A stretch of DNA of 64,000 bases from assembly GCA_903813345.2 (NCBI GenBank), contig CAIIXF020000007.1:5463730-5527729 (forward strand), in the 5' to 3' direction. The notes below the pieces were generated by a model, which did not search any database, was not told the origin of the DNA, and worked only from the letters and a program-made list of their open reading frames with translations. Origin of the DNA: Owenia fusiformis (taxonomy: Eukaryota; Annelida; Polychaeta; Sabellida; Oweniidae). The translations under genes were made by a program, and so were the position numbers. Shown here piece after piece: positions 1 through 12,954 of this stretch; positions within the stretch are counted from its first letter, which is position 1; the number at the start of each line of letters is the position of its first letter.

Positions 1-1737
1 TTCTATTGATCAACCATTGGAAGTTCAGCACCTTCTATTGATCAACCATTGGAAGTTCAGCACTTTCTATTGATCAACCATTGGAAGTTCAGCACTTTCT
101 ATTGATCAACCATTGGAAGTTCAGCACCTTCTATTGATCAATCATTGGAAGTTCAGCACCTTCTATTGATCAACCATTAGAAGTTCAGCACCTTCTATTG
201 ATCAACCATTGGAAGTTCAATAGCTTCTATTGATCAATCATTGGAAGTTCAGCACCTTCTATTGATCAACCATTGGAAGTTCAGCACTTTCTATTGATCA
301 ACCATTGGAAGTGCAGCACCTCCTATTGATCAACCATAGGAAGTTCAGCACGTTCTATTGATCAACCATAGGAAGTTCAGCACTTTCTATTGATCAATCA
401 TTGGAAGTTCAGCACCTTCTATTGATCAACCATTAGAAGTTCAGCACCTACTATTGATCAACCATTGGAAGTTCAGCACCTACTATTGATCAACCATTGG
501 AAGTTCAGCACCTTCTATTAATCAACCATTGGAAGTTCAGCACTTTCTATTGATCAACCATTGGAAGTTCAGCACCTTCTATTGATCAACCATTGGAAGT
601 TCAGCACCTACTATTGATCAACCATTGGAAGTTCAGCACCTTCTATTGATCAACCATTAGAAGTTCAGCACCTACTATTGATCAACCATTGGAAGTTCAG
701 CACCTACTATTGATCAACCATTGGAAGTTCAGCACCTTCTATTGATCAACCATTAGAAGTTCAGCACCTTCTATTGGTCAACCATTGGAAGTTCAGCACT
801 TTCTATTGATCAACCATTGGAAGTTCAGCACCTTCTATTGATCAACCATTGGAAGTTCAATAGCTTCTATTGATCAATCATTGGAAGTTCAGCACTTTCT
901 ATTGATCAACCATTGGAAGTTCAGCACCTTCTATTGATCAACCATTGGAAGTTCAGCACCTTCTATTGATCAACCATTAGAAGTTCAGCACTTTCTATTG
1001 ATCAACCATTGGAAGTTCAGCACCTTCTATTGATCAATCATTGGAAGTTCAGCACCTTCTATTGATCAACCATTAGAAGTTCAGCACCTTCTATTGATCA
1101 ATCATTGGAAGTTCAGCACCTTCTATTGATCAATCATTGGAAGTTCAGCACCTTCTATTGATCAATCATTGGAAGTTCAGCACCTTCTATTGATCAATCA
1201 TTGGAAGTTCAGCACCTTCTATTGATCAATCATTGGAAGTTCAGCACCTTCTATTGATCAATCATTGGAAGTTCAGCACCTTCTATTGATCAATCATTGG
1301 AAGTTCAGCACCTTCTATTGATCAACCATTGGAAGTTCAGCACCTTCTATTGATCAACCATTGGAAGTTCAGCACCTTCTATTGATCAACCATTAGAAGT
1401 TCAGCACTTTCTATTGATCAACCATTGGAAGTTCAGCACCTTCTATTGATCAATCATTGGAAGTTCAGCACCTTCTATTGATCAACCATTGGAAGTTCAG
1501 CACTTTCTATTGATCAACCATTAGAAGTTCAGCACTTTCTATTGATCAACCATTGGAAGTTCAGCGCCTTCTATTGATCAACCATTGGAAGTTCAGCACC
1601 TTCTATTGATCAACCATTGGAAGTTCAGCACCTTCTATTGATCAACCATTGGAAGTTCAGCACCTTCTATTGATCAACCATTGGAAGTTCAGCACTTTCT
1701 ATTGATCAACCATTGGAAGTTCAGCATCTTCTATTGA
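1..1737. repeat. 32-bp satellite/minisatellite array, about 54 copies
   Basis: A head-to-tail array of a 32-bp unit (TTCTATTGATCAACC, then ATTGGAAGTTCAGCACC) runs from the first base, so the array continues outside the window. Variants are point changes: CAAT for CAAC, TTAG for TTGG, CACTT or CACCTA at the unit join, and a rare CAATAGC join at 218-224 and 858-864. About eight consecutive CAAT units lie at roughly 1100-1320, which suggests local homogenisation. The unit length is not a multiple of three, so it is not coding. Confidence 0.97.
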
Positions 1738-1769
1738 CCATTGAACCTTGAACGGTGATCTATATAAAA

Positions 1770-1955
1770 TGACATTTGATTTTGGCAGAGTGACATGGGA
1801 TGTATCCTAAATGACCTTGAGTTCTTGAATGACAAAGGAGTTATCCAACATGACTTGCAATCTATCGAACTGATGGACTAGAATTTATCCATCATACCCT
1901 GGGATATTTCATGACTTGAGGTTTATCCAGTATGACATAGGATTTATCCAAAATT
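1770..1955. repeat. Degenerate minisatellite next to the satellite
   Basis: Six or so loose copies of a roughly 30-bp unit with the pattern ATGAC, then GGATTTATCCA, follow directly after the 32-bp array. Copies are much more diverged than the satellite units, so this is an older or separate tandem repeat. Confidence 0.6.
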
Positions 1956-4692
1956 GTTTTAATGCAACTTCATTTGTATCATTCAACAACAAAATGAGAG
2001 TAATAAATTATAAGAGCTAACTATACTATTTACTATAATGATGGGCTCCTCTTTTCTATGTTGTCGTTGGTAAGCTAAAAGAAAAATAATTTGGATTAAA
2101 AGTAATTCAATGTACAACAAGCCCATTGTCGTAAGTACTCTGTAATAAAAAGCGCCCTTGATCTGAAATAAAAGTTTTAATTAAAACAGAGAGAGTGGCA
2201 ATGACAGGTAATGACCAGTAAATTTCTTTTTAGCAGAGTTATTAGGTTTAAATTCAAATTCAAATTAGGTTTAACAATTGAACATGTATATGTCATGAGT
2301 TCATAAACTTTCAAGAGCATATAAAACATGAATCTGGCATTGGTTAGTATACCTTTTGGTATAACAATTGTAATATTTGTATTCATTTGATCAGTATAGT
2401 GTAGCATTCTACCAGACAGAGCAAATCATATCAAAATGAATATTCTAGCAAGTTAACAAAGAGATATTTTCACAAATGACTAGTTTCAATTACTCACCCA
2501 TTATTTTGGATTATTTTGTTGTACAATATCCGATTTTATTACAATCTGTTCAATGATGATCAAGATTAGATAGTCCGCTTGATAATAACTATTTCCTCTT
2601 CTTGATTAATTGTCATATGATGTCATAGTTGATTATAATTGTTGTAATCCATCGAATTATGTAGCATACCAAAGAAGCAGTATGTCCTGACAACACGAGC
2701 GTGTAGAATATTGATACGATCTAGTAGCCGAACACTTAAAACTTGAAATTCATATGAGGCTTAAAATAAAATACTGTAAATAGAGCGGTCGATATACTTT
2801 AACGTAAAACGGTAAATCCTACTGCAGTTCGTGTATATGTATGAATAAGATGTTTTACAAGGGCAGTCCGTAGCAAATTCACATACACACCCTTATTTAC
2901 TTCCCTTATTTACTTCCTCTCGTGTTAATAGACCAATATACAGGTAGGTCACGTGGTTCCTCATGGGACTTATGTTAAACCTCTCTTGCATCTCACAAAA
3001 TTTGGGGATTATCCTCAAATCAACAACAATCTTAATGGTTTATCCTTAAATATAAACACTATTTATTTGATATTTTCGCTGAAGAATAAACAGTTTTGAT
3101 TTCAGTCCCCACACATTTACAGTCAAGGTATATGCGGCCTGTACGGGAATTACATTGTTGAAAATATACATTTATACTCAGATACAATCAGATGCATCGA
3201 GCAGAAAATGTTTAATGTCTTCAATTCCAAATTGGTTTAATGATTTTATCGGTTATAGTGTAAATAATATGACCATTTGGAAGATTTGTTCACAGGAAGT
3301 ACATCCCTGGACTTGCCCGTATGTGCGAAGTCTCGTATTGGTACGTAAATACTGTGTCCACCATCCACTAGCACAAGTGTACACAATGTCCAGTCATTTC
3401 GAATAGAAATCCACAGTCCACAGGTTGTGATACAAATCCAACAATCGTCCACTTGAGCAGGATTTATATTTGATAAACTGATCCACACCTGCTTCAAGTT
3501 ATTGTTATTGAGCTGATCCCAATTTGTCATTAGACATCACCTGATTAGTTCTTACTTATTGAATGGTTGATATACACCAGATTGATGTAATATGTTAATA
3601 AGTGTTAAAAAACAAACCAAAATGTTGAGATTTATGAATTTTCGATGTATTCATACATCTTCATCAGGTAAACCTGACTGATGGTGTAAGTAGTAAACTA
3701 GAACAGTAAATAGACTGTCCATTCATACGGATGTCATTTGTCCCATTAAACCCATAAACCTGACAAGTAATCGCCATAAGCCATAAAACTAATATAGGAA
3801 AAGGCTCATGACCCAAACAAAAATATTGTTAATTAAAAGGATTAAATCAGAATCAGAGTTTATTCCAATTATCCCATTTTTGTTTACATCTATGAAGAAT
3901 TCAATTCTTCTCTGCAATATTAGCAGAATCAAACCTTGTTGATACATCGTTGTTTAGAACAGTATATCATACATATTTATACAGGGTGCGGCAATACACA
4001 AGTCGCTTTAAGATTTGATACAGTTTCGATTATTTAAGAGAGGACTTATCATGAAATAAATCATTGGAAATCTCAGATTGCTGAGGAATGATACATCGTA
4101 TACAATACACAGTTGAATATTCTGAGTCTATTTCATATATGATATAGACCAACGATACCATTTGCATTCGTTCGACTTCACTTCTTAAGAGAGAGAGCTT
4201 CGTCTTCGGTAGTTTATAACTTAACTCTGCGCGCAGGGTATACCAAAGACACTGTCTGTGTCATAAACTTTGCAGAAAATGATTCACCCATTGTTCGTAA
4301 AATTAACACAAAATCAATAACATACAGGGTGCTGGAGATACCAGAATACAGAAACTGAGTGCACAAATTTCTGAATGGGTTAAATAAATCTTTGGCAGTT
4401 TCTGAATAAGAAAGGTTAGACACACACTATAGACAAATCCAGTGGCTCATTCGTTGCTATTAGGTAGAGATTTTAGAAAGTAGTTTGAAAAAAGATGTCT
4501 CTCTTCGAGGTAATTGTGAAATTGCAAGTCAGAGGAAGTCTCGTAATCTTTTTTAGAGAATATCGCATTCGGGAGTACGAGACGGTCGGGTTTACTTAAA
4601 AATTCATGAGAGGTGCATGTCTATTCAAACAGTATAATATAGGAACTATTTGATAATTATACAAATACGCAATAATTGGCCCCAAGATTCAA
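1956..4692. other. Intergenic, no gene recognised
   Basis: Only short ORFs on both strands, none with a recognisable domain. CAGGGTG transposon-end motifs stand at about 3984 and 4326, but I could not find their inverted partners nearby, so these are probably remnants. Confidence 0.5.
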
Positions 4693-4720
4693 ATACGAGG
4701 GTTGTCCCAGAAGTAATGCA
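4693..4720 (+). repeat. Solitary mariner-like transposon end
   Basis: The sequence TACGAGGGTTGTCCCAGAAG has the form of a mariner terminal inverted repeat. No matching end or transposase was seen close by, so it is called as a remnant. Confidence 0.4.
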
Positions 4721-5063
4721 CTATATGCTCTAACCTTCTTAATATTCTTCAATTCAGCTGAAATTTTGTGAATGTAACAATTGAAGTTCTCAGCATCAAA
4801 CATTAATATTAAGTCTTAAAATGTTAATACATGTTATGATCATGGGCGTGTATTATTGATATACATTGCATTAAGGACAATGATCAGACCCCCTAAAATA
4901 TAAACAGGTAGAAATTTGTCTCCGTTATCAAAAAGTTCAAACGGGCCACAGTACTACCCGTACACAATATCAAATAAAACAAGTCGACGATTGCTAACCG
5001 TTGGTGTAAAACGTCCGATTGAAAATGTTACAGAAAAGTTTTCATGAAAACGTATTTGTAATT

Positions 5064-5583
5064 GTATTTATTATGCACCTCATTAAAATACTCAAATCTG
5101 ATTGGTTCTTAGTTGCTTGTAATTTGGCAATACTCTGCTCTTTTCTGAAAACTGCCGGATATTTGTTTAATATCTGACCCTTTCGAGAAAAAGGGTCGGA
5201 TATTTTTTTCAATGTTTTTGCAACATTCCCACTTCAGAGTTTTAAAAAATTAAAAAGTGGAGTCACATTACAATGAAGGAAAACAGATGAATGAATCTAA
5301 CTGGAGTACTACTTAAAGCTTACATCTGAAACTGGCGGAAAATAGAAGAAAAAATGCACTTAATCAATCACAATTACCCTTATCATTCAAAAATTACATA
5401 ATAATTCTGCAAGAACGTCTCGAATAAATAAAAACTAAATTCTCAGGGCAAATATTTTAGTCCAGTGTAGCGAATAAACTGGCCGGAAGTCGTCTGAGTT
5501 TTGAAAAAAAAAAGTCAAAATAATGTCAACTAAACTGTAAGTACTCCACTTAACTTTGATTGGGAGGTGCATAATAAAACAAA
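5064..5583. repeat. Inverted-repeat-bounded segment
   Basis: TTTATTATGCACCTC at the left and its inverted form GAGGTGCATAATAAA (one base changed) near 5565-5580 bound about 500 bp with no coding sequence. The right arm runs straight into the hairpin at 5577-5721, so the two may be parts of one foldback element. Confidence 0.5.
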
Positions 5584-5721
5584 TACTGGATGATCAGGAG
5601 CTGGATATGGTCAGAATACCTATCCTCGAAAAAATATTGTGCTCGGCTGCCGCCTCGCCGAATATTTTTTCTCGAATAGGTATTCTGCCATATCCAGCTC
5701 CTGATCATCCAGTATTTGTTT
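5577..5721. repeat. Long hairpin with GC-rich loop
   Basis: Two arms of about 60 bp (left starts AAACAAATACTGGATG, right ends CATCCAGTATTTGTTT) are inverted copies with only a few mismatches. They enclose a GC-rich loop around GCTCGGCTGCCGCCTCG. It resembles the hairpins at 38164-38274 and 38967-39132 in layout: AT-rich stem, G/C-rich centre. Confidence 0.85.
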
Positions 5722-6471
5722 AATATGTGTCGTATGTGAGAATGTCAGTCTATCTCACGTGAGCATGATGAATTTCAGATTGGGGGCTACATAAGCAGCG
5801 TGATACGCATATCATTAAATAAATAGAAAAATAGCTAATCTCCTAGAATCGAACCTCGAGAAACATCTTTAAAAAAAATTCTGATTGATTTCATTTTTGT
5901 AATAAGTTAGGTGAGGCAAAAAGATCGAAAAATAAGCGAGGCAAATTGAGGCTAAAGGAGGTAAATACCTACGTTTTCACTTTATTTCAAACAGTTGAAA
6001 AACGTCTATGAATACAGTATATTACCGAAAAATGTTGGTGATGTAGTTGCCTTGCTATGCCTATGTTGATATGGTCAAAAAACGGAAAGCCCGATCACAA
6101 TATAGTACCAGAGCGTGCGATTGTAAACCCTATCCTATTTTCTTTGTTCACCTCGTTTTGCTTCTCGTGTTTTCCTAAAGTACAATTATGTAAACGTAAT
6201 GCAAGTAAAAGTACGTATGTGAAAAGTGATAACTCTGAATAAAGATAATGTAGTATACATAAATGAGATAAGCCGAGGCATTTGACGTCTATGTGGTTCT
6301 TACACAGATAACGAGGCTCTTTAAACTTAAAATTAAACCATGTGATAAACTGATTCATTTTGTTTATTTATTTATTTATTGTCATGGTAGCTATAGTCCT
6401 ATATCTATTAGAATTTTCTCGCTCAACCCCATTACCACACGAACGACGGAGACGACGTCGAGAGCTTTAAG

Positions 6472-9400
6472 ATGGAGCTTACGTCAGGAATTGCATCATT
6501 TTGTATTATCGTAACACTTTCAATAACACATCTAGAAGCATACAAATTTTTACAAGGAAAAATTCCAAATGGAGATAATGTTCCCCATCCATGTAAATCG
6601 AACTATATATGGCAAGGTGTAGGACATAAGAACGCTAATGGTGGAGGAGAAAGAAATGCATTCGGTCTCGATTTTAACGCCAATGGAAAGGTAGTTCATC
6701 AGTATTATTTGCTATGGGTCATTTCGCTTTTTATCATCAGGACAATGTTTTGTCTAAAATTGAATAGACTGGGGTTCTTTATGGAATTATTTTTCTTCAA
6801 TTTTGTACGTTTGTTCGTTTGTTGGGATATGCAAGCTTGTTTTATTGATAGATGTTATCATTTTCTATATTAAGTTTTATTTCTGATTCTTGAATAATTA
6901 ATTCTTCTGATATATACAGGGTGGGCCAAAAACGCCACTTTTTTCAAGACACTACAACTTTTTATTTTCCAACCTACATACCCCAAATTTTGCAGTTATA
7001 TAGTGCCAGGGGTTCTCAGTAATAATATAATGTAACAAGTCCTTCAACTTGGATTATATTTAATCTAAAAGGGGAGTTCAATTGGACCGCCACCCTAATC
7101 GATGATGTATTTTAGTTTTAGTTGCCTTGCTGATATAGCAGTATCAATGAAATGTTAGCTAAGTTCTTTTCAACCTGTCTTAATTGCCAGCTTTAGTTGA
7201 GCAATTTTCTAGATCGGGTGCCTTCATACAATCTCCTGGAGACCTTTCCATACCCTATACTCACTGGGGTTTGCATCAGGGCTATTAGCTTGGCGATCAT
7301 CAGGCCGTATCAGTTCAGGAACATTTTGCAAATTATGTTTTTTTCTCATGCCACATCACATGTTTAAGTGAGACGCTGGTGACAAAAAATATTCAAGTAA
7401 AAGTGTATAATTCATTCAACTTTAAGTTGGCAATTACTATTTCATATATTTCATCATACAGACAGCTGTATCGTGGAAAAAAGTTTGTTAAAATTGAATC
7501 ACTCCTTCTTAATAATTCTCGGAATTGCCAAGATTGATTTAACACACGTTGCAACTTTAAAGGTGTGGACTGAAGCGTTGTGTAAGGCAGACTCAGACAA
7601 GGATGGGAAAACTAACGGAGAGGAGCTTGGTGACCCAAACTGTGTCTGGATGGAAGGGCAGACTCCTGCAATTACAGATACAAAAAAACTATCACATCCA
7701 GGTATGTCTGTCGCGGTCACCTTATTAAGCAATGGACTCAATTTCAATCACCAAATCACAAAAATGGAAATACTAAAAGGCCATGACGATATTTCTTCAG
7801 AATATCTTAATTGACTGTAATATGGATGTATATACTACTTAAATGTCCCCGATCAAAAGGCAAAATCTATAGACATTCTCACAAAGATTAATTACAATTT
7901 ACGTTGTCTCACATCTTTATATCACCTATCTAAAACGCAAGCTGCACGTAGTTCTTCCTCCGTGCAAGTTCGTTCAGTGCGATCACTGAACGAAATGTTC
8001 GGATATTGATATTGGTTTCTTAAACCTCATTAAAATGACTCCTATTTGATTGCTTCATAGGAGTTTGTGATCCTTGGAATTCCCCAAAATGTCAGGCACA
8101 AAACCAATGGGAGTTTTGTGACGCCTCTGAATTCAAATGCCCTACACTGGACGCAACAAGTAAGTGATATAGACCACTCTAGAATGAAAATGCCCCATTT
8201 TGAGAATCTATATAACACTGGTGTCAGCTCACTGGCTGGTACAATGCTTTTAAGATACATGTATGGTACGCACCATGGCCACTATCTCTGAAATCTGTCC
8301 AATCGCCTCGATAGCGGTCATTTAACGTATATAGGGAAATATCATTTATCTAATGGTTTAAGTTTGATCACTTTCTGGTAAGCACTAACGTAGTGTTTTC
8401 ATTTTGCTTTAATTTTCTGCTCTCCATCTGTTTTTTTACAAATATTTCCTTTTTCCCTTAGGACATTGTGCTCCAAGAGGGAACGTCCAGTTGCCAATCT
8501 CTTTGAGTGGAGTGGATATTATATAATGATTTGTTATGTAAAATGTGTGGGCAAAATAATAAAGTGTAATGCCCGAGTGTTACTTCAGTATGATTTGATA
8601 ATAAGAGTGGATATTAATAGAACAATCTCTTGGATTATAGGGCATAGTTCAAGATCTTGAAATATCCCTACATATTGACAATGATGTAGGTTACTCAAAG
8701 AATATATTATCTTAATACATGATAAAATTGTTTTATCGTAAGTTGATATTAACCTTATGTACAGTATTAATGTTGATTCATTCAAGAACTTATAGTGGTG
8801 TGACGTGGTTAACAATACACTGTTACGCAACGTACACGTTAAATGGGGGGGGGGGGGGGGGCACAGTGTGTGAACCCCTCCCCCTCTCCCCTATCAACTT
8901 CACCAGCACAACACCACACCAGGGAGGTTTGTAGTTGGGAGAGGAACTCACAAAGGCTTGTAGCTAATTTGAATGAAGTGATTAGATAAATTAAGGACTG
9001 GGAATAAATGTTTCAAATACATATCATAACTGTGATTGTTTTATCGAATAGAGGATGTGAGAAACGCGACCATACGATTCCCACCCACGCCAGTCCCTGC
9101 AGCGGAAACCAACTACATGTGCCTTACTGTACCCCTACCCGAGGACGGCGACTACCACATGATTGCCATGAAACCCATAATTAATAACACATACGTCATG
9201 CATCATATGCTGCTTTACGCATGCGCTGAAGGTAAACATTTGAAGTTCTTACTGGAAAACGCACATCAACAAAGAATGCTTTTTATGAATCTAATTGTCC
9301 ATTCATCCAAAATTACATTTTCAGGCAATTACAGATCTAGAAGTAAAGATCTATTATGTAAATGATATAGGGATCGCATTCTTTCTCAACAAGACCCTGA

Positions 9401-12355
9401 TCATATACATCGGTGGAATAGTAAAGGAGTTTCGAGTTGAATATTGGACTGTGTTTAGGACTGTTACAGGCTGTACTTTATTTCCAGATGAACTACCGGG
9501 TGGAGAAAATGACGTGCGCACGAAATTTCGTACCCCAAGGCTTTGTGGAATGTCTACTGGGTGCACTAAATTAATATCGAAATGGGCACTCGGTTACCAA
9601 GGTGAATGCGGTTCTGATAAAGCGGCATTTAGAATAGGAAAAAATGGATACAAAACTGCAGTTCTACAGGTATGTTTAAGTATCTATACATGCAGGTTGC
9701 ATTTGTCATAGACACACATGATAATAGATGGGTCGACCTTAAATGCTTGCATGAGTGCCAAAATGACAAAAAATTGAATCGTCGGAAGCAGTTCTACTAA
9801 CTGACCCGCCAATTTCTTTAGTTATCAATGCACGCAGGTTACGATATCGGCTGGGAGCAATGTTTTAAAAAATGTGATTTTTATGTAAATTTTATTGCTT
9901 GTGACACAAAAATAAATTATATTAAACTAAACTATATTTAAAACTATTTTAGATGCATTGGAATAATCCAGAATTGCGATCAGACTACGTCGACAGCTCT
10001 GGTATGGAATTGTACTACACGCCTAATCTACGACCGTACGACGCCGGTTATGTGATGACAGGGCAACGTTCCATTGTGATCCCTCCCGGACTGCCAAGTG
10101 TTCGGGTATCAGGAGGAGCGGCGTCTATTTGCACCAAGGAGTATATGAAAAAGCCCGTCTATGTTTTAGAGACTCTTCTCCATATGCATTATCTAGGTAA
10201 ATACAAATATATCCGGGAATTTACTTAGTTAGACTGGTTTGGTTAAAGGGGCAATAAGGACTGTAGAGAAAATAGGAAAGTTTTTTCATTTTTTCTGAGC
10301 TATCAAGGCAACATTTGGTTTAACATCTTCTTTGACATACCTATTTTCTTAAAATATATGGATAAATGATCAATTTCAGCATTAAGAAGTATAAATTCAG
10401 TTCAAAGCTTCAAAAAGGGGACTTCCACTTTTATATTTTTAAGATCCACCATGTTTCAAGAGGAATATGAGCTAAAATAATGTTTATCTAGGGGGTTTCT
10501 TTGTAGATAATAAAAATAGATGTTAGTCTTGATGAAATATCAAAACTTAAATATATTTTGACACTGGTCCATGATCGTTGAATGGCCCCTCTGCACTAAT
10601 TATTGCACCTTTAAGAGCTAGTCACAATGAAATATTTTACCTGTTAACATTTTTAAAGATCATGTATTTAATATTAAGTCAAGATAATTTGAAGCATGTA
10701 CACAGAGATATCTGGACAACTGCTGAGACGGACGCGGTTCACGTTCTTGGTTTTCAAGGAATGGGGCAAAAAATCAAAAAAAAATTAACAACTGATTTCC
10801 ACGATCCCAATGAAAATATTTCTGCATTTAGCAACAAAAAGATGAACTCATTCTTTGAAGATTTCAGCAATGATTTTTCAGTATAGTACATTTAACTAAT
10901 AATCTGCTAGGACAGATATGTCATTTCTAAAATAAAAGTAACATCCCTGTTATGGTACGACATTGTCTATATAAGGTGTGTTCATTTAGTAAATCCTTGT
11001 TCTGAAATGAACCCAAGAAAATGAACACTTTGTATAATGTTTTATAGGAAAGGCGGCGTCATTGGAACATTTTAGGGATGGAAAAAAGTTAAACAATTTT
11101 GGAGTAGATGAAGTGTATGACTACGATAGTCCAGTTACACACAAGTAGGTTGCTTTTGGTATTATGTATCATTGTCATCAGATTCACCACTGATATTTAC
11201 GTTCTGTAGAAACAGAAACCAGTGAATTTCACGAGACTAGTTTCAATTTGAAGCGGAACAATTTTGTTGAAAATGACGACGATAGTGGCTCGATTTTCAT
11301 GAGATTAAGCATATTGGAAAGAGAATTCAATATGCTAAATGGTTATCTTTGCATTCTTTGCATTTACTACAGTTTTGATTTAAGCAAAGTAACTATCAAT
11401 GTCTTATATTTTAACTTCCAACTATCATAACTCTGCCCCGCTACTCTCAATCGCCAAGTCATTTTTACGCCAGAAAGTGACTTATCTCTGACTCGAGCAA
11501 AATAAAATAACCTAGGTGGTCAATCTACCCCTCCCCCTGCAGACATTGGGGTTGAGAATGGCGTTTATATATTTATATCATAGCAACAATAAGTATGGCT
11601 GCAGACATGGAGTTTTAATATCATTTTACATAAGGGCCTCGATTTTAGATTTGAAAAGCACGGAGGCATTCAATGCACGATGCGAAAACAGCACCAGCCA
11701 TAGCATGCATTAAACTATAGTATGATTAAATTAAAATTGATCATATTTATGCTTTAGATTTGAGCCACCTGTCGAATTCCTACCTGGGGATGAACTTTTC
11801 ATGAGTTGCGAATTTGATTCCACATCGAAGAACACAACAACTAGATTCGGCGATGCAACATCTGATGAAATGTGTTATGGCTTCGTCGTGTATTACCCTG
11901 AAATAAAGAATATGAGCGATCTCATTCAAATAGGTAACGCAAGTGATTGTGCAGCCAGTTTGAGTAAAACATGTCCCGACCACATGGGATATCTATTTGG
12001 CGAGGGAGTGAGGAATCTTAGCAACATAATTGTTCCAAATTGTGATATGGAAGTGGATGGAAAGTGTACTCCAAAATGCAAAGATGTGGTCGACGAAATT
12101 TATCGTACTGATGGATGTCTATCAGATAAATACGTCATTGATGTTTATAAGGAGTTCCTCAAAGACAACAGGGGTATGGATTACGTTTGGAGAGGTTTCG
12201 AGTCGTGCGATGCAGAACGAGCCAAGGATCTGGAGAAGGAAAATGGAGTTAGTCGGCCTACTTGGACCACTGGTCAACCGGGAGCAGGAACTGATGTTTC
12301 TGTTGCCTTTACCACACTTATATTTGCTGCGCTACTTCATACACTGATATGCTAG
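6472..12355 (+). CDS. Temptin-domain copper type II ascorbate-dependent monooxygenase (DBH/MOXD1-like), 9 exons
   Basis: Predicted exons are 6472-6690, 7563-7701, 8061-8159, 8462-8506, 9052-9231, 9488-9669, 9953-10196, 11048-11144 and 11758-12355. They join in frame to about 600 residues. Residues 1-23 look like a signal peptide. Residues 24-130 match temptin (IPNGDNVPHPC, GHKNANGGGERNAFG, SDKDGKTNGEELGDP). The rest matches the two copper monooxygenase domains of the PHM/DBH family. All expected ligands are visible: H218, H219 and H290 for one copper, H365, H367 and M440 for the other. The usual DOMON domain is absent and temptin takes its place. The C-terminus is a short hydrophobic tail after a small-residue stretch, as in GPI-anchored proteins. 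The family hydroxylates substrates with copper, ascorbate and oxygen; the substrate here is unknown. The donor of exon 4 is non-consensus and is the weakest join. The ATG follows a GC-richer leader and starts the signal peptide. Confidence 0.9.
6917..7391 (-). pseudogene. Tc1/mariner-like transposase relic in intron 1
   Basis: On the minus strand, about 7391-7222 reads as a transposase fragment containing NVPELIRPDD and NSPDANPSEYRVW, the NSPDLNP-type motif of DDE Tc1/mariner transposases, then meets a stop. The element end CAGGGTGGGCCAAAAACGCC lies at 6917, in the right place for the 3' terminus. A related fragment is at about 62520-62690. It sits antisense inside the first intron of the monooxygenase gene and cannot be active. 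Confidence 0.75.
8845..8861 (+). repeat. Poly-G tract (17 G)
   Basis: A run of 17 G followed closely by C-rich sequence, inside intron 4 of the monooxygenase gene. Such a run can cause sequencing errors or form G-quadruplex-like structure; neither can be judged here. Confidence 0.9.
10243..10614. mobile_element. TTAA-flanked MITE in intron 7
   Basis: The segment begins TTAAAGGGGCAATAA and ends TTATTGCACCTTTAA, giving 15-bp inverted ends (one mismatch) that start with TTAA. TTAA target sites are typical of piggyBac-type elements, so a small non-autonomous piggyBac-like element is the best guess. No transposase is present. Confidence 0.6.
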
Positions 12356-12594
12356 ATGCATAACGTGAACAAAATTGAATGCCCTTGATGGCATATATAT
12401 CATAATATATCATTCGAACTATTATAAACAATATAATGGACTGACAATATTCAAGTAACGATCGTATTCACCGTTCAGTATTATATAATTATTAAAACGC
12501 TTAATCATGGATACTACCCGTAGAAGTAGTCATCATATTTTGTGTACATTGCCCGAAAACTAATACTCATAGTAATGGCCGATATATGTTTGAA

Positions 12595-12600
12595 AATAAA
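12595..12600 (+). terminator. Probable poly(A) signal of the monooxygenase gene
   Basis: AATAAA lies about 240 bp after the TAG stop at 12355, followed by a TG-rich stretch, as expected for cleavage and polyadenylation. Confidence 0.45.
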
Positions 12601-12954
12601 AAGTGTGTGATAATTAAGTGATTATCCTTTGTTTTGAATCGAGAGCATCCGAGAATGTCATATAGAGGACTCGAGGCATCTTCCTAGAAATCAAGGTGTT
12701 CCCACGTTCAACTTTGGACAGCCAACTTGAAATTATGAAATTGATGAAATCTAAAAATAGAATATAAAATGCCATTATGGGTTTAATTGGCTTTTAATTT
12801 CATTAATAGCCATTATTGGTTTATTGGACTCAGTGCATTGCTGTTTGCTGAATCATACCATGAATGTGTTGTTTCCAAATCTTTGCATGACAGCGCAGCT
12901 GGAATGCAAAGTTTAGGAAACAATGAGTGGAATAGCAGCTACAATGCTTTGAGT

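Noticed and set aside
1-1737. CRISPR-like array
   Set aside because: Units are directly adjacent with no spacers, and the host sequence is eukaryotic.
7473-7814. Open frame of 113 codons starting before the second monooxygenase exon
   Set aside because: Only 7563-7701 matches temptin; the rest reads into introns on both sides.
10578-10886. 102-codon ORF in intron 7
   Set aside because: No domain, lies between two confirmed exons and overlaps the TTAA element end.
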